DNA from: Desulfosporosinus orientis DSM 765
Lineage (GTDB): Bacteria; Bacillota; Desulfitobacteriia; Desulfitobacteriales; Desulfitobacteriaceae
DNA length: 64,000 nt
Assembly: GCF_000235605.1 (NCBI RefSeq)
Contig: NC_016584.1
Coordinates: 2,778,001 to 2,842,000 of the forward strand
Direction of reading: 5' to 3'
The notes under the pieces are model-generated. The model was given only the letters and a program-made list of their open reading frames with translations. It was not told where the DNA came from and ran no database searches. Position numbers and translations under genes: made by a program. Below, piece after piece: positions 35,948-44,404 of the stretch (positions are counted from its first letter, which is position 1; every line of letters begins with the position of its first letter).

Positions 35948-35973
35948 AATATAATTGTCAGGACAATTATATT
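35948..35973. promoter_or_regulatory. MarR-type palindrome, upstream operator
   Basis: Perfect 12-bp arms (AATATAATTGTC / GACAATTATATT) around AG, 20 bp before the marR start and ~115 bp before the divergent HesB gene. The TATAAT-like text inside suggests it covers the promoter. Confidence 0.75.
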
Positions 35974-36087
35974 CTTTGTTACAGAGTTTCGTCAAGCTAG
36001 AATAACCATCCTTTTTTCGGCATGTTTTGCCGCTAAAATAAGATATAGTTGGTTTGAGAAGCTGAACCAAAGGAGGAGTGGCGAGTA

Positions 36088-36426
36088 ATGGTTAAAATAA
36101 CAGAGCCGGCAGCCCAAAAAGTTAAGGAAATACAAAAAGCAAAGAATACAGAAAACGCATTTCTAAGAATCCATCTCTTAAATGAAGGATGCAGCGGCCC
36201 TAATTTTGGTATGACTTTTGAGGAGTCGATAACTGAAGATGACATGCTATATGAAGAATATGGGATATCAATCATCGCCGACATAGGATTGGCTACAGCT
36301 TTAGAAGGAGTTATCATAGATTATAATGAGTCTGACAACGGCAATGGTTTTATAATGCTCAGGGAAGGTATAGGACATGGCGGAGGCTGTGGCGGGTGTT
36401 GCGGAAACTGTGGAGGAAGCTGCTAA
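36088..36426 (+). CDS. HesB/IscA-like protein with Cys-rich tail
   Basis: The 112-residue protein has the HesB/IscA fold: VKITEPAAQKVKEIQKAKN at the start, FLRIHLLNEGCSGPNFGMTFEE in the middle. One cysteine sits at the usual first position, but the usual C-terminal CxC is replaced by a glycine/cysteine tail, GHGGGCGGCCGNCGGSC. It might carry or sense an Fe-S cluster or other metal. AAAGGAGGAG precedes ATG 36088. It diverges from marR and may be controlled by it through the shared operator at 35948. Confidence 0.82.
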   Translation: MVKITEPAAQKVKEIQKAKNTENAFLRIHLLNEGCSGPNFGMTFEESITEDDMLYEEYGISIIADIGLATALEGVIIDYNESDNGNGFIMLREGIGHGGGCGGCCGNCGGSC

Positions 36427-36442
36427 TGACATAGAAGTGGCT

Positions 36443-36513
36443 GTTTAAAAATTCGGCAGTATGAGATTTAACTAATCTAGATTAGTCAGTCTCAAAACTG
36501 CCGAATTTTAAAC
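36443..36513. repeat. Nested palindromic element, copy 3 of 3
   Basis: Outer arms around AAAATTCGGCAGT.TGAG pair with CTCAAAACTGCCGAATTTT. The inner GACTAATCTAGATTAGTC-like palindrome closely matches copy 2 (10764-10833). It lies just after the HesB gene and could act as its terminator. Confidence 0.8.
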
Positions 36514-36645
36514 TGGAGAGAATCTCAAGTTATAGAATAACAAATGACGGCGGAAGGATATGGAAATAAAATACATTTAAGGAATGGGAGTTCAATCAGC
36601 TTGACTGGATACGGATCATAGTTTATTGAAAGGGTGGATTAAACA

Positions 36646-37461
36646 ATGGAAGGAAGAACGGCTGTCATTACAGGGGCCACCAGCGGCATCGGTGCAGCTT
36701 ATGCCCTTTGGTTTGCCCAGGATGGATATGATCTCATTATCACGGGACGGCGCAGAGCTGTTATTGAAGAGTTCGCCCAGAAGCTGAGAAAATCTTATGG
36801 CATAAAGGTGGAAGTTGTCATCGCGGAGCTAGCCAAACCTGATCAGGTGGAGAAACTCATTGAGAAAATCAGGCATCGCCAGGTTGAGGTCTTAGTCAAC
36901 AATGCCGGTTTTGGAGTGAATAGTTTCTATCAGGAGTCTGATTTGGAGATCATGGAACAAGTTGTGGAAGTAAATGTGCTGACCCCCATGAAGCTTATTC
37001 ATGCACTCTTGCCCGGCATGATCCGGAGAGGCCGGGGAATCATTATCAATGTTTCCTCAGAAAGCGCCTACTTAAGCATTCCCAAAAACTCAGTTTACTC
37101 AGGAGTCAAAGCGTTTTTACTAAGCTTCACGGAAGGACTGCACTTAGATTTGCGGAACACCGGCGTAAAAGTACAAGTGGTTTGCCCTGGGTTTACAAGG
37201 ACTGATTTTCATGAAAAGATGGGAATGAAGAAATCAAAACAGAGAAATAAAGGTTTAATTCATTGGATGTCTCCGGAAAAAGTTGTGGAAATCTCTTTAA
37301 AAGATCTTAAGAAGGAGAAGGTTATCTGTATACCTGGAATTCATACAAAATTACTAATTTTTTTTGGTAAAATACTGCCCAAGAATTACTACTATAAATT
37401 TGCAAGTACGTTTAATCAAAAAAATAAAAGCAATAGCCGGAAAAATCAGATAAAACAGTAA
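36646..37461 (+). CDS. Short-chain dehydrogenase/reductase (SDR)
   Basis: The 271-residue classical SDR has the NAD(P) motif TGATSGIGAAYALWFA at the N-terminus, the basic GRRR after strand 2 (NADP preference), and NNAGFG. The catalytic residues are Ser in INVSSESAY and YSGVK (Tyr-x-x-x-Lys). The C-terminal extension is basic (NQKNKSNSRKNQIKQ) and a hydrophobic stretch (KLLIFFGKILP) may touch the membrane. This resembles the DltE/acyl-reductase-type subgroup. Substrate unknown. AAGGGTGG precedes ATG 36646. No operon partner is obvious. Confidence 0.9.
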   Translation: MEGRTAVITGATSGIGAAYALWFAQDGYDLIITGRRRAVIEEFAQKLRKSYGIKVEVVIAELAKPDQVEKLIEKIRHRQVEVLVNNAGFGVNSFYQESDLEIMEQVVEVNVLTPMKLIHALLPGMIRRGRGIIINVSSESAYLSIPKNSVYSGVKAFLLSFTEGLHLDLRNTGVKVQVVCPGFTRTDFHEKMGMKKSKQRNKGLIHWMSPEKVVEISLKDLKKEKVICIPGIHTKLLIFFGKILPKNYYYKFASTFNQKNKSNSRKNQIKQ

Positions 37462-37537
37462 TATTTTAAATATTGTACCTATACGAAAGTGGCAATTAGT
37501 TGTAAAATATTAATTAATAAACAAAATATCAGTTAGA

Positions 37538-39388
37538 ATGTGGGTGAGACACAGGAAGATGTTAGAGCTATCTAAATCATCATCAGTGATGTCTGAATTA
37601 AAACTTAATCAAGCCTATGTTCAACAAATAGCTGAAGTTATTGCCGCTGTAATAGAATTTGAGGTTGTTATTATTGATAGTAACACTGAGGTTATTGCCG
37701 GAACCGGCAAATATCAGAGCGAAATTGGTTTTGTTTATGGTAAAGAATCTATTTCGGGGCAAATGATTAAAAATGGAAGTAATTCTATCTTAGACGATGA
37801 TCCAAGTAAACACGATATCTGTAAAAACTGTGATCAGAAAATTCACTGCCGAATTAAGGCAGCCATACTGTCGCCGATTATTTTACATGACAAGGTTATC
37901 GGTAACATCTCAATATTTGCTTTTGATGTGGCAGAGAAAAAACAATTGCTGGCCAATCAAAGAAAATATGAAGATTTTCTGACCAAACTGGCGGCTTTGA
38001 CCAGCAGCAAAATTGATGTCAATGAAATGAACAGCCGGCTAGCCATTATGGCCAATCAATTCAGCGCCGTTATCAACTCCATCATTGAGGGGATTATTGC
38101 TATTAACCATGGAGGCTACATAACCCATATTAATAAATCGGCTGAAAAGCTATTAAGCATCACCACTAGGCAGATGAACGGCCGGCATATTAATGATATT
38201 TTTCCTGAGTTTTCCGTTCCCAAAGTTCTCAAATTTGGCCAGCAATACGTTGAACAAGAAATTAAGTATTTCACCAAAGACACTAAAGATGAACAGTGCC
38301 ATTTTATCAGCACCATCACCCCCATTAAAAAAGACCTGGAAATCGTGGGCCTGGTTATTTCCTTTAGAAGTATTGGTGAAATGAGGAAGTTAGCCGGACG
38401 TTTGATCAGAGAAGAACGTAAATATTCTCTGGATGGAATACTGGGCACAAGCAAGGCCATGACCGCCCTAAAGCAAAAAATGCAGCTGGTTGCTGCTACG
38501 GATTCCACCATCTTAATTACCGGGGAGAGCGGCACAGGCAAAGAGTTATTTGCCCGGGCTATTCATGAAGAAAGCCACCGCAAGAACGGCCCCTTTGTGG
38601 CCATTAACTGCGGTGCCATTCCGGAAAACCTCTTGGAGAGTGAACTCTTTGGCTATGAAGAGGGAGCTTTTACAGGAGCCAGCAGGGGAGGGAAACCGGG
38701 TAAATTTGAGCTGGCCAATGGCGGGACTATCTTTCTCGATGAAATCGGCGACATGCCCATGCACCTGCAGGTAAAATTGCTGCGAGTACTGCAAGAGGTT
38801 AAATTCGAACGAATTGGTGGAGTAAAGCCGGTATGGGTGGATGTTCGAATCATTGCCGCAACAAACCGCAACCTGGAAGAAATGATCGAAGAAAAGCTAT
38901 TTCGCAGCGATCTCTTTTACAGGTTAAGTGTTATTCCTTTTTATATACCGCCCCTGCGGGAGAGGAAAGAAGATTTAATCCTGCTTCTCCATCATTTCTT
39001 AGATAAATATAACTTGATTTTAGGTAAACAAATTACGGGATTTACCCAGGAAGTTCAGCGAAAAATGCTGGCCTACCCGTGGCTGGGGAATGTAAGGGAA
39101 CTGGAAAATGCCGTAGAATATGCCGTAAATATCGCCACAAAAAATGTCATTGACAGCTCCTTTTTGTCTTCCCGGGTCAACGATTACTTTAAACATAATC
39201 CCGGTTTGACAACAGGAGAAGCACCGCCCACTCTGGCCGAGCTGGAAAAAAGCGCAATTGAGGCAGCCTTGAAAAAGTTTGGCAACACTCGGCAAGCTAA
39301 AGAGAAGGCCGCCGAAAGTTTAGGCATGAGCAGATCCACCTTTTACAGGAAGATTAAAAACCTGGGTTTGAGTACTAAAGCCCTTTAA
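37538..39388 (+). CDS. Sigma-54-dependent activator of methyltransferase cluster 2
   Basis: The ~616-residue enhancer-binding protein has an N-terminal sensor region (about 20-150) with a CxxCx5C motif (C95, C98, C104) that might bind metal or an Fe-S cluster. A PAS domain (~175-285) follows, then AAA+ with Walker A GESGTGKE (329-336) and the canonical GAFTGA loop (376-381). A Fis-type helix-turn-helix is at the end (GNTRQAKEKAAESLGMSRSTFYRKI). ATG 37559 with GGTGAG upstream is an alternative start. It is followed by a terminator, two enhancer-like palindromes and a -24/-12 promoter in front of cluster 2, its evident target. Confidence 0.93.
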   Translation: MWVRHRKMLELSKSSSVMSELKLNQAYVQQIAEVIAAVIEFEVVIIDSNTEVIAGTGKYQSEIGFVYGKESISGQMIKNGSNSILDDDPSKHDICKNCDQKIHCRIKAAILSPIILHDKVIGNISIFAFDVAEKKQLLANQRKYEDFLTKLAALTSSKIDVNEMNSRLAIMANQFSAVINSIIEGIIAINHGGYITHINKSAEKLLSITTRQMNGRHINDIFPEFSVPKVLKFGQQYVEQEIKYFTKDTKDEQCHFISTITPIKKDLEIVGLVISFRSIGEMRKLAGRLIREERKYSLDGILGTSKAMTALKQKMQLVAATDSTILITGESGTGKELFARAIHEESHRKNGPFVAINCGAIPENLLESELFGYEEGAFTGASRGGKPGKFELANGGTIFLDEIGDMPMHLQVKLLRVLQEVKFERIGGVKPVWVDVRIIAATNRNLEEMIEEKLFRSDLFYRLSVIPFYIPPLRERKEDLILLLHHFLDKYNLILGKQITGFTQEVQRKMLAYPWLGNVRELENAVEYAVNIATKNVIDSSFLSSRVNDYFKHNPGLTTGEAPPTLAELEKSAIEAALKKFGNTRQAKEKAAESLGMSRSTFYRKIKNLGLSTKAL

Positions 39389-39442
39389 AAAATAAAAATT
39401 ACTTTAAATCTTAAATTCCTTAAAACCTAAAATGATTAAGCT

Positions 39443-39487
39443 AAAAGCTTTTTGGATAGTTAAAAGACTGCTCCAAAAAGCTTTTTT
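39443..39487 (+). terminator. Terminator after activator 2
   Basis: AAAAGCTTTTTGGA (39443-39456) pairs perfectly with TCCAAAAAGCTTTT (39472-39485), with further T residues behind. Confidence 0.85.
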
Positions 39488-39518
39488 ATATAATTTATCT
39501 TTCATTCTCTGTTGGTGC

Positions 39519-39822
39519 AAAAATGCATTCTGTAGAAAACGTCGACCCAAAAGCCAGGGCAGCTTCGTCCACAGAAGTGAACCCATTGCATGGAGAGGCG
39601 GTAAAACCTACAAGCCGGCGCGGGCTAGCGGCCAGAGGTTCACCGCAGGTACTACCCAAAGGTTTAGCACGAAAGTGTCCGGTGTACATTTCGCTAAGCG
39701 GTTATCTCCAAAGAACTTATCCGCTGAAGATAGCTCCCGCGCCGCGAGTAGGCGAGCCTCGGAATGCTGGGGGGAGGGGATGTGGAGCGAAGCCGCCTGA
39801 CCTACGCACCCCACTTTCATTT
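39519..39822 (+). ncRNA. Candidate structured RNA or mobile non-coding repeat
   Basis: About 300 bp, clearly more GC-rich than its flanks, with no credible gene (the short frames here have no ribosome binding sites or family text). Many pairings are visible: GGCGCGGG near 39617 with CCCGCGCC near 39736 (long range), GCGG/CCGC around 39628-39645, a GAAA tetraloop hairpin (GCAC-GAAA-GTGT near 39667), AGCGG/CCGCT (39696 and 39721), and GTAGG/CCTAC closing a 3' domain (39748 and 39800). A T-run follows. I do not recognise a known RNA class. Confidence 0.45.
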
Positions 39823-39879
39823 TTTTACAAAAAATATTTTTTATTTAATTTCCCAAAGCCTCTGAGAAAACCATACTAA

Positions 39880-39917
39880 AATCCTAAAACAGGATTCAAA
39901 AATCCTAATTTAGGATT
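39880..39917 (+). promoter_or_regulatory. Paired enhancer sites for activator 2
   Basis: Two palindromes with the same arms, AATCCT-N5-AGGATT, lie at 39880-39896 and 39901-39917. Their centres are 21 bp apart (two helical turns), and they sit 115-150 bp upstream of the -24 box. This is the expected layout of a sigma-54 activator binding site. Confidence 0.75.
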
Positions 39918-40032
39918 TTGAGAAGTGGTCCTATCACAGCCTTTTGAGGATTCAATTATTATAAATTCTCAAAATAAGATAAATCTTATGAGCTTGTATT
40001 GCTGACAAGTCTAAAAATAAGGATTTCCCTAG

Positions 40033-40048
40033 TGGCATAATTTTTGCA
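40033..40048 (+). promoter_or_regulatory. Sigma-54 promoter (-24/-12) of methyltransferase cluster 2
   Basis: TGGCATAATTTTTGCA with GG at 40034-40035 and GC at 40046-40047, ten bases apart, 65 bp upstream of the first corrinoid gene. It matches the cluster 1 promoter. Confidence 0.9.
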
Positions 40049-40113
40049 ATAATCAAAAATTACAAAATACCGAATTTAACATTACATTTTATCGAGGGAG
40101 GTAGAAAAAACAA

Positions 40114-40746
40114 ATGTCAAATTTTGAAGAACTTTCCCAAAGTATCATTAGCGGGCAGCTGGATCGAGTCAAGTCACTTACACAACAGGCTATCTCAGCC
40201 GGAAGCAATCCTGTGGACATTATCAATCAGGGACTCATTCCTGGAATGAGTGTAGTAGGTGCCCGGTTTAAAGCCGGTAAAATGTATGTCCCGGAAGTCT
40301 TAATGTCAGCCCGGGCGATGGATGCCGGTATGGAGCTTGTTAAACCCTTAATTTTAAGCGGTGAGATCCCATCTGCCGGAAAAATCGTCATCGGAACTGT
40401 TAAAGGAGACCTCCACGATATTGGTAAGAACTTAGTCAGCATGATGCTGGAGAGTGCCGGCTATACCATCATTAACCTGGGTGTTGACGCCGGACCGGAG
40501 AAATTCGTTCAAGCTGTGAAGGAGCACCAGCCTGGGGTTATCGGCATGTCTGCATTATTGACCACCACCATGCTGGCCATGAAAGATACCATTGAGCTGC
40601 TGAAAGAAGAAGGCCTCCGGGATAAAGTTAAAGTTATTATCGGAGGGGCTCCTATATCTCAGGATTTCTCAGATGAAATCGGTGCTGATGGTTTTGCTCC
40701 TGATGCTGGATCTGCAGCTGATCTTTGTAAGAAACTTCTAGCCTAG
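40114..40746 (+). CDS. Corrinoid methyl carrier protein, cluster 2 copy 1
   Basis: The 210-residue MttC/MtgC-type protein has a helical cap, then a B12-binding domain with DLHDIG at 99-104 (His101 is the cobalt ligand). GGGAGG precedes ATG 40114. It is the first gene of the sigma-54 operon and is paired with the MttB homologue that follows. It differs from copy 2 (42261) at only four residues (28, 31, 84 and 119), so the two carriers are probably interchangeable. Confidence 0.95.
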   Translation: MSNFEELSQSIISGQLDRVKSLTQQAISAGSNPVDIINQGLIPGMSVVGARFKAGKMYVPEVLMSARAMDAGMELVKPLILSGEIPSAGKIVIGTVKGDLHDIGKNLVSMMLESAGYTIINLGVDAGPEKFVQAVKEHQPGVIGMSALLTTTMLAMKDTIELLKEEGLRDKVKVIIGGAPISQDFSDEIGADGFAPDAGSAADLCKKLLA

Positions 40747-40772
40747 TCAGTTTAGAAAGGAGAGTGTGTGAC

Positions 40773-42245
40773 TTGTCAAAAAGCCAATACGTTAGGGCCA
40801 ACTATCAAGTTAATGCTACCCCACAATTAAAAATGTTAAGCGATGACCAATGCGAAATGGTCATGAACGGTGCCCTGGAGGTGCTGGAGAGAACCGGTGC
40901 GGAGATTCACAGTCCGGAGGCCTTGGAAGTCTTCCGCAAAGGAGGATGCTGGGTTGAGGGCAATATGGTGCGTTTTCCCTCTCACCTGGTGGAGTGGGCG
41001 ATCCGCAGCGCTCCGTCACGGATTGTAGTTTCCAATCAGAAAGGGGAAAGAACCTTATTTTTAGAAGGACAAAACATTTATTATGGCCCTGGCCCCACTA
41101 ATACTTATACTATTGATCCTTTCACAGGGGAACGGCGCCGTCCCAGAAAGTCTGATACCGTCAGAGCAGCCAAAGTCATCGATGCACTGCCCAACATTGA
41201 CTATGCTATGGACTGCGGAACAGTCATGGATGTAACTCCCACCTTATCCGATGTTCATGCCTTCCAGGCCATGTTGGAAAACACCAATAAACCCATTATT
41301 CACTGGGGATTTGGTATTGAACAATATCAAGACATTATTGACATGGCCGCCGCTGTAGCAGGCAGTCTGGAAGCTCTGCAGAAAGATCCTTTTATTCTTC
41401 TCTATTCAGAATCCAGCCCGCCCCTGCGGCACTCCATAGAAGCCATTGATAAAGCTATTTTTGCAGCGAAAAACAATATCCCCATCGTTTATACTCCCTG
41501 CACCTTTGCTGGCGGTGTAGCACCTGCCACTATGGCAGGAACTCTGGTCATTGCTGTGGCAGATTCCCTGGTCGGTCTGGTAGCAGGACAGCTGGTACGT
41601 CAAGGTTCTGGTTTTGTCATGGGCGGTTTGATTTCCACCATGGATATGGCAAGTACTATTCTCTCCTACGGCGCAGCAGAGCTGAGCCTCCTTTCCGCAG
41701 GATTAACGGCAGTTGCCCGCTATATGAAAATTCCTATGTTCAGTACCGGCGGCTGTACGGATTCCAAAGTCATTGACGTACAGATGGGACTGGAAGCGGC
41801 CTTCTCAATTTTGATTGCCGGCTTAAGCGGTGCCAACCTCATTCATGACTGCAGCTATATGGAGTACGGAGCTACCTCCTCTCTGGAACTGATGACCATG
41901 GATGATGAAATTATCGGCATGGTGAAACGAATTCTTCAGGGCGTCAAGGTAGACGATGAACACTTAGCCCTAAATGTTATCAATGACATTGGTCCCGGCG
42001 GACATTACTTAGCACACGATCATACCATGGCTCATTTCCGTGAATTCTGGACACCGACCTTGATTAATCGCCTTAGATATGACGGCTGGAAGGCAGAAGG
42101 CTCCAAGTCCATGGCCCAGCGCGTTAAGGAAAAAACTCAAGACATCATTAATAATCACCAGGCTGAACCTAAACCGGATCATGTCTTAAAAGCTATTCAA
42201 GCCATTGTAGACAGAGCAGAAGCTCGGGAAGCTAATAAACGATAG
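40773..42245 (+). CDS. Non-pyrrolysine MttB-family methyltransferase (cluster 2, first)
   Basis: This MttB superfamily protein of ~490 residues has no in-frame amber codon. Start is TTG 40773, ten bases after AAAGGAG; the GTG at 40764 is too close to that site. Family text: ALEVLERTGAEIHSPEALEVF near the start, YYGPGPTNTYTIDPFTGERRRP, and DIGPGGHYLAHDHTMAHFREFW near the end. It should transfer a methyl group from a quaternary amine to the adjacent corrinoid protein. It is more like the next MttB protein than the cluster 1 one. No transporter is present in this cluster, so the substrate may arise inside the cell or share a carrier. Confidence 0.92.
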   Translation: MSKSQYVRANYQVNATPQLKMLSDDQCEMVMNGALEVLERTGAEIHSPEALEVFRKGGCWVEGNMVRFPSHLVEWAIRSAPSRIVVSNQKGERTLFLEGQNIYYGPGPTNTYTIDPFTGERRRPRKSDTVRAAKVIDALPNIDYAMDCGTVMDVTPTLSDVHAFQAMLENTNKPIIHWGFGIEQYQDIIDMAAAVAGSLEALQKDPFILLYSESSPPLRHSIEAIDKAIFAAKNNIPIVYTPCTFAGGVAPATMAGTLVIAVADSLVGLVAGQLVRQGSGFVMGGLISTMDMASTILSYGAAELSLLSAGLTAVARYMKIPMFSTGGCTDSKVIDVQMGLEAAFSILIAGLSGANLIHDCSYMEYGATSSLELMTMDDEIIGMVKRILQGVKVDDEHLALNVINDIGPGGHYLAHDHTMAHFREFWTPTLINRLRYDGWKAEGSKSMAQRVKEKTQDIINNHQAEPKPDHVLKAIQAIVDRAEAREANKR

Positions 42246-42260
42246 GAGGTCGATTAATCA

Positions 42261-42893
42261 ATGTCAAATTTTGAAGAACTTTCTCAAAGCATTATCAGCG
42301 GGCAGCTGGACCGGGTTAAATCCCTTACTCAACAGGCCATCGGAGCAGGAACCAATCCTGTTGATATTATCAACCAGGGACTAATCCCGGGAATGAGCGT
42401 AGTAGGAGCCCGGTTTAAGGCCGGTAAAATGTATGTTCCGGAAGTCTTAATGTCAGCCCGGGCTATGGATGCCGGTATGGAACTTGTTAAACCGTTGATT
42501 TTAAGCGGAGATATCCCATCCGCCGGGAAAATCGTGATTGGAACGGTAAAAGGAGACCTCCACGATATCGGCAAGAACTTAGTTAGCATGATGCTGGAAA
42601 GTGCCGGCTATACCGTCATCAACCTGGGTGTTGACGCCGGACCGGAGAAATTCGTTCAAGCTGTTAAGGAACACCAGCCTGGGGTTATCGGTATGTCCGC
42701 TTTGTTGACTACCACCATGCTGGCCATGAAAGATACTATCGAACTTCTGAAAGAAGAAGGCCTGCGGGATAAGGTCAAAGTTATTATTGGAGGAGCTCCC
42801 ATATCTCAGGATTTCTCCGATGAAATCGGTGCCGATGGCTTTGCCCCCGATGCCGGGTCCGCAGCGGATCTTTGCAAGAAACTTCTGGCCTAG
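42261..42893 (+). CDS. Corrinoid methyl carrier protein, cluster 2 copy 2
   Basis: The 210-residue protein matches copy 1 at 206 of 210 positions, yet the two genes differ at many third codon positions. The duplication is therefore not recent and protein change has been strongly selected against. B12 motif DLHDIG at 99-104. TAGGAGG precedes ATG 42261. It sits between the two MttB genes, giving the order carrier-MttB-carrier-MttB. Confidence 0.95.
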   Translation: MSNFEELSQSIISGQLDRVKSLTQQAIGAGTNPVDIINQGLIPGMSVVGARFKAGKMYVPEVLMSARAMDAGMELVKPLILSGDIPSAGKIVIGTVKGDLHDIGKNLVSMMLESAGYTVINLGVDAGPEKFVQAVKEHQPGVIGMSALLTTTMLAMKDTIELLKEEGLRDKVKVIIGGAPISQDFSDEIGADGFAPDAGSAADLCKKLLA

Positions 42894-42916
42894 TAAGTTT
42901 AGAAAGGAGGATGAAA

Positions 42917-44377
42917 ATGCCTGTAAGAAGCAATTACGCAGAAAATACCAGTCCTATGTTTAAGATTCTTTCTCCCAGACAGTGTGAAGAAATTCTTCTC
43001 GCTGCTCAAGAGGTTCTCGAACGTACCGGGGTAACTGTCTACGATGAAGAAGCCCGGGAAACTATGAAAAAAGCCGGCTGTTGGGTTGACGGTATTTTAG
43101 TTCGTATCCCTTCCGCCGTGGTGAACAGAGCTTTACAATCCGTTCCGAAAAGGGTCACTCTTTGCAATAGCCGTACGGGTTCCCGGGATGTTCGCTTAGA
43201 GGGCTATAACGCTTATTTTGGTACAGGTTCTGATACCCCCTTTACCATTGATCCTTATACCGGCAAGCGGCAGCGCTCCACAAAGCAGTCTGTCAGCAAC
43301 GCCTGCAAAGTCATTGACGCTTTAGAAAACCTGGATTTCGTCATGTCCTTAGGGATTGTGCAAGACGTGCCGCTCCTCATTTCTGACCGCCATCAGTTTG
43401 AGGCTCAAGTCCTGAATACTGGCAAGCCCATTGTTACCACAGCTCATGACATCTATGGCTTTGCCGATATCATTGAGATGTGCGAAATCATTGCCGGCGG
43501 TGTAGAGGAGCTGCGCCGCAATCCTTTCATGACCCTTTATGCTGAGCCGATTTCACCCTTGCAGCATGCTTGGGAAGCGGCTTCCAAATTGATACTGGCT
43601 GCTAAAAAAGGCTTGCCTGTTGTTTACACCCCCTGCGTTATGGCTGGAGGAACAGTACCGGCTACCATGGCAGGAGTCTTAACCCAAGGCTTAGCTGAAT
43701 CCTTAAGCGGCTTAGTCATCAACCAGTCTACCAGAGAAGGTTCACCCTTCATTATGGGCGGCGTCTTCACCATTATGGATATGGCTACCACCATCTTCAG
43801 CTATGGTTCGCCGGAATTCAACTTGCTCATGTCATCTTTGGCTGATATGGCTCATTACCTGCACATTCCTATGTTCGGCACCGCCGGCTGCTCAGACTCC
43901 AATATTGTGGATGAGCAAGCAGGTATTGAAGCAGCCATGTCCATTGCTATGACTGCTCTTTCCGGACCTAACCTTAACCATGATGTGGGCTATATCGAAT
44001 ATGGTTCTACTTCATCTTTAGAGTTTTTAACCATTAATAATGACGTTATTGGTATGGCCCGCCGTTTAGTCCGGGGTATCGAAGTGAATGAGGAAACCCT
44101 GGCATTAGATCTGATTCATAAAATCGGTCCCGGCGGACACTTCCTCTGTGAAAACCATACTATGGAAAACTTTAAAAAGGAAACCTATTATCCTAATCTC
44201 ATTGACCGTCAGCGTTTTGAGTCCTGGACGGAATATGGCTCAAAAACCTTATTCGAGCGGGCCAATGAACGAGTCAAAGATATTATTGAAAACTATGAAC
44301 CCGATCCCCTTCCTAAGGACATCCAGCAAAAAATCAGGGGGATTGTTGAACGGTCAGAACAAAAAATCGCTAAGTAG
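42917..44377 (+). CDS. Non-pyrrolysine MttB-family methyltransferase (cluster 2, second)
   Basis: The ~486-residue MttB homologue has no amber codon. Start is ATG 42917 with AAAGGAGG seven bases upstream; the frame is open further left into the carrier gene. Family text: AQEVLERTGVTVYDEEA, NAYFGTGSDTPFTIDPYTGKRQR, and KIGPGGHFLCENHTMENFKKETYY. Two MttB proteins in one operon suggest two related methylated substrates, or sequential demethylation of one compound, using the same pool of corrinoid carriers. Confidence 0.92.
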   Translation: MPVRSNYAENTSPMFKILSPRQCEEILLAAQEVLERTGVTVYDEEARETMKKAGCWVDGILVRIPSAVVNRALQSVPKRVTLCNSRTGSRDVRLEGYNAYFGTGSDTPFTIDPYTGKRQRSTKQSVSNACKVIDALENLDFVMSLGIVQDVPLLISDRHQFEAQVLNTGKPIVTTAHDIYGFADIIEMCEIIAGGVEELRRNPFMTLYAEPISPLQHAWEAASKLILAAKKGLPVVYTPCVMAGGTVPATMAGVLTQGLAESLSGLVINQSTREGSPFIMGGVFTIMDMATTIFSYGSPEFNLLMSSLADMAHYLHIPMFGTAGCSDSNIVDEQAGIEAAMSIAMTALSGPNLNHDVGYIEYGSTSSLEFLTINNDVIGMARRLVRGIEVNEETLALDLIHKIGPGGHFLCENHTMENFKKETYYPNLIDRQRFESWTEYGSKTLFERANERVKDIIENYEPDPLPKDIQQKIRGIVERSEQKIAK

Positions 44378-44404
44378 TAAGTGGGCGAAATGGAGTGACA
44401 GAAA

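Noticed and set aside
39519-39822. RNase P, tmRNA, 6S or group II intron
   Set aside because: None of their conserved cores or domain V-type motifs could be found.
39432-39879. Several short open frames within the GC-rich island
   Set aside because: No start signals or protein-like text; overlapping frames on both strands fit a structured non-coding stretch better.
22325-44377. Pyrrolysine-containing MttB
   Set aside because: All three MttB-family frames run to normal length without an in-frame TAG, so they belong to the non-pyrrolysine branch.
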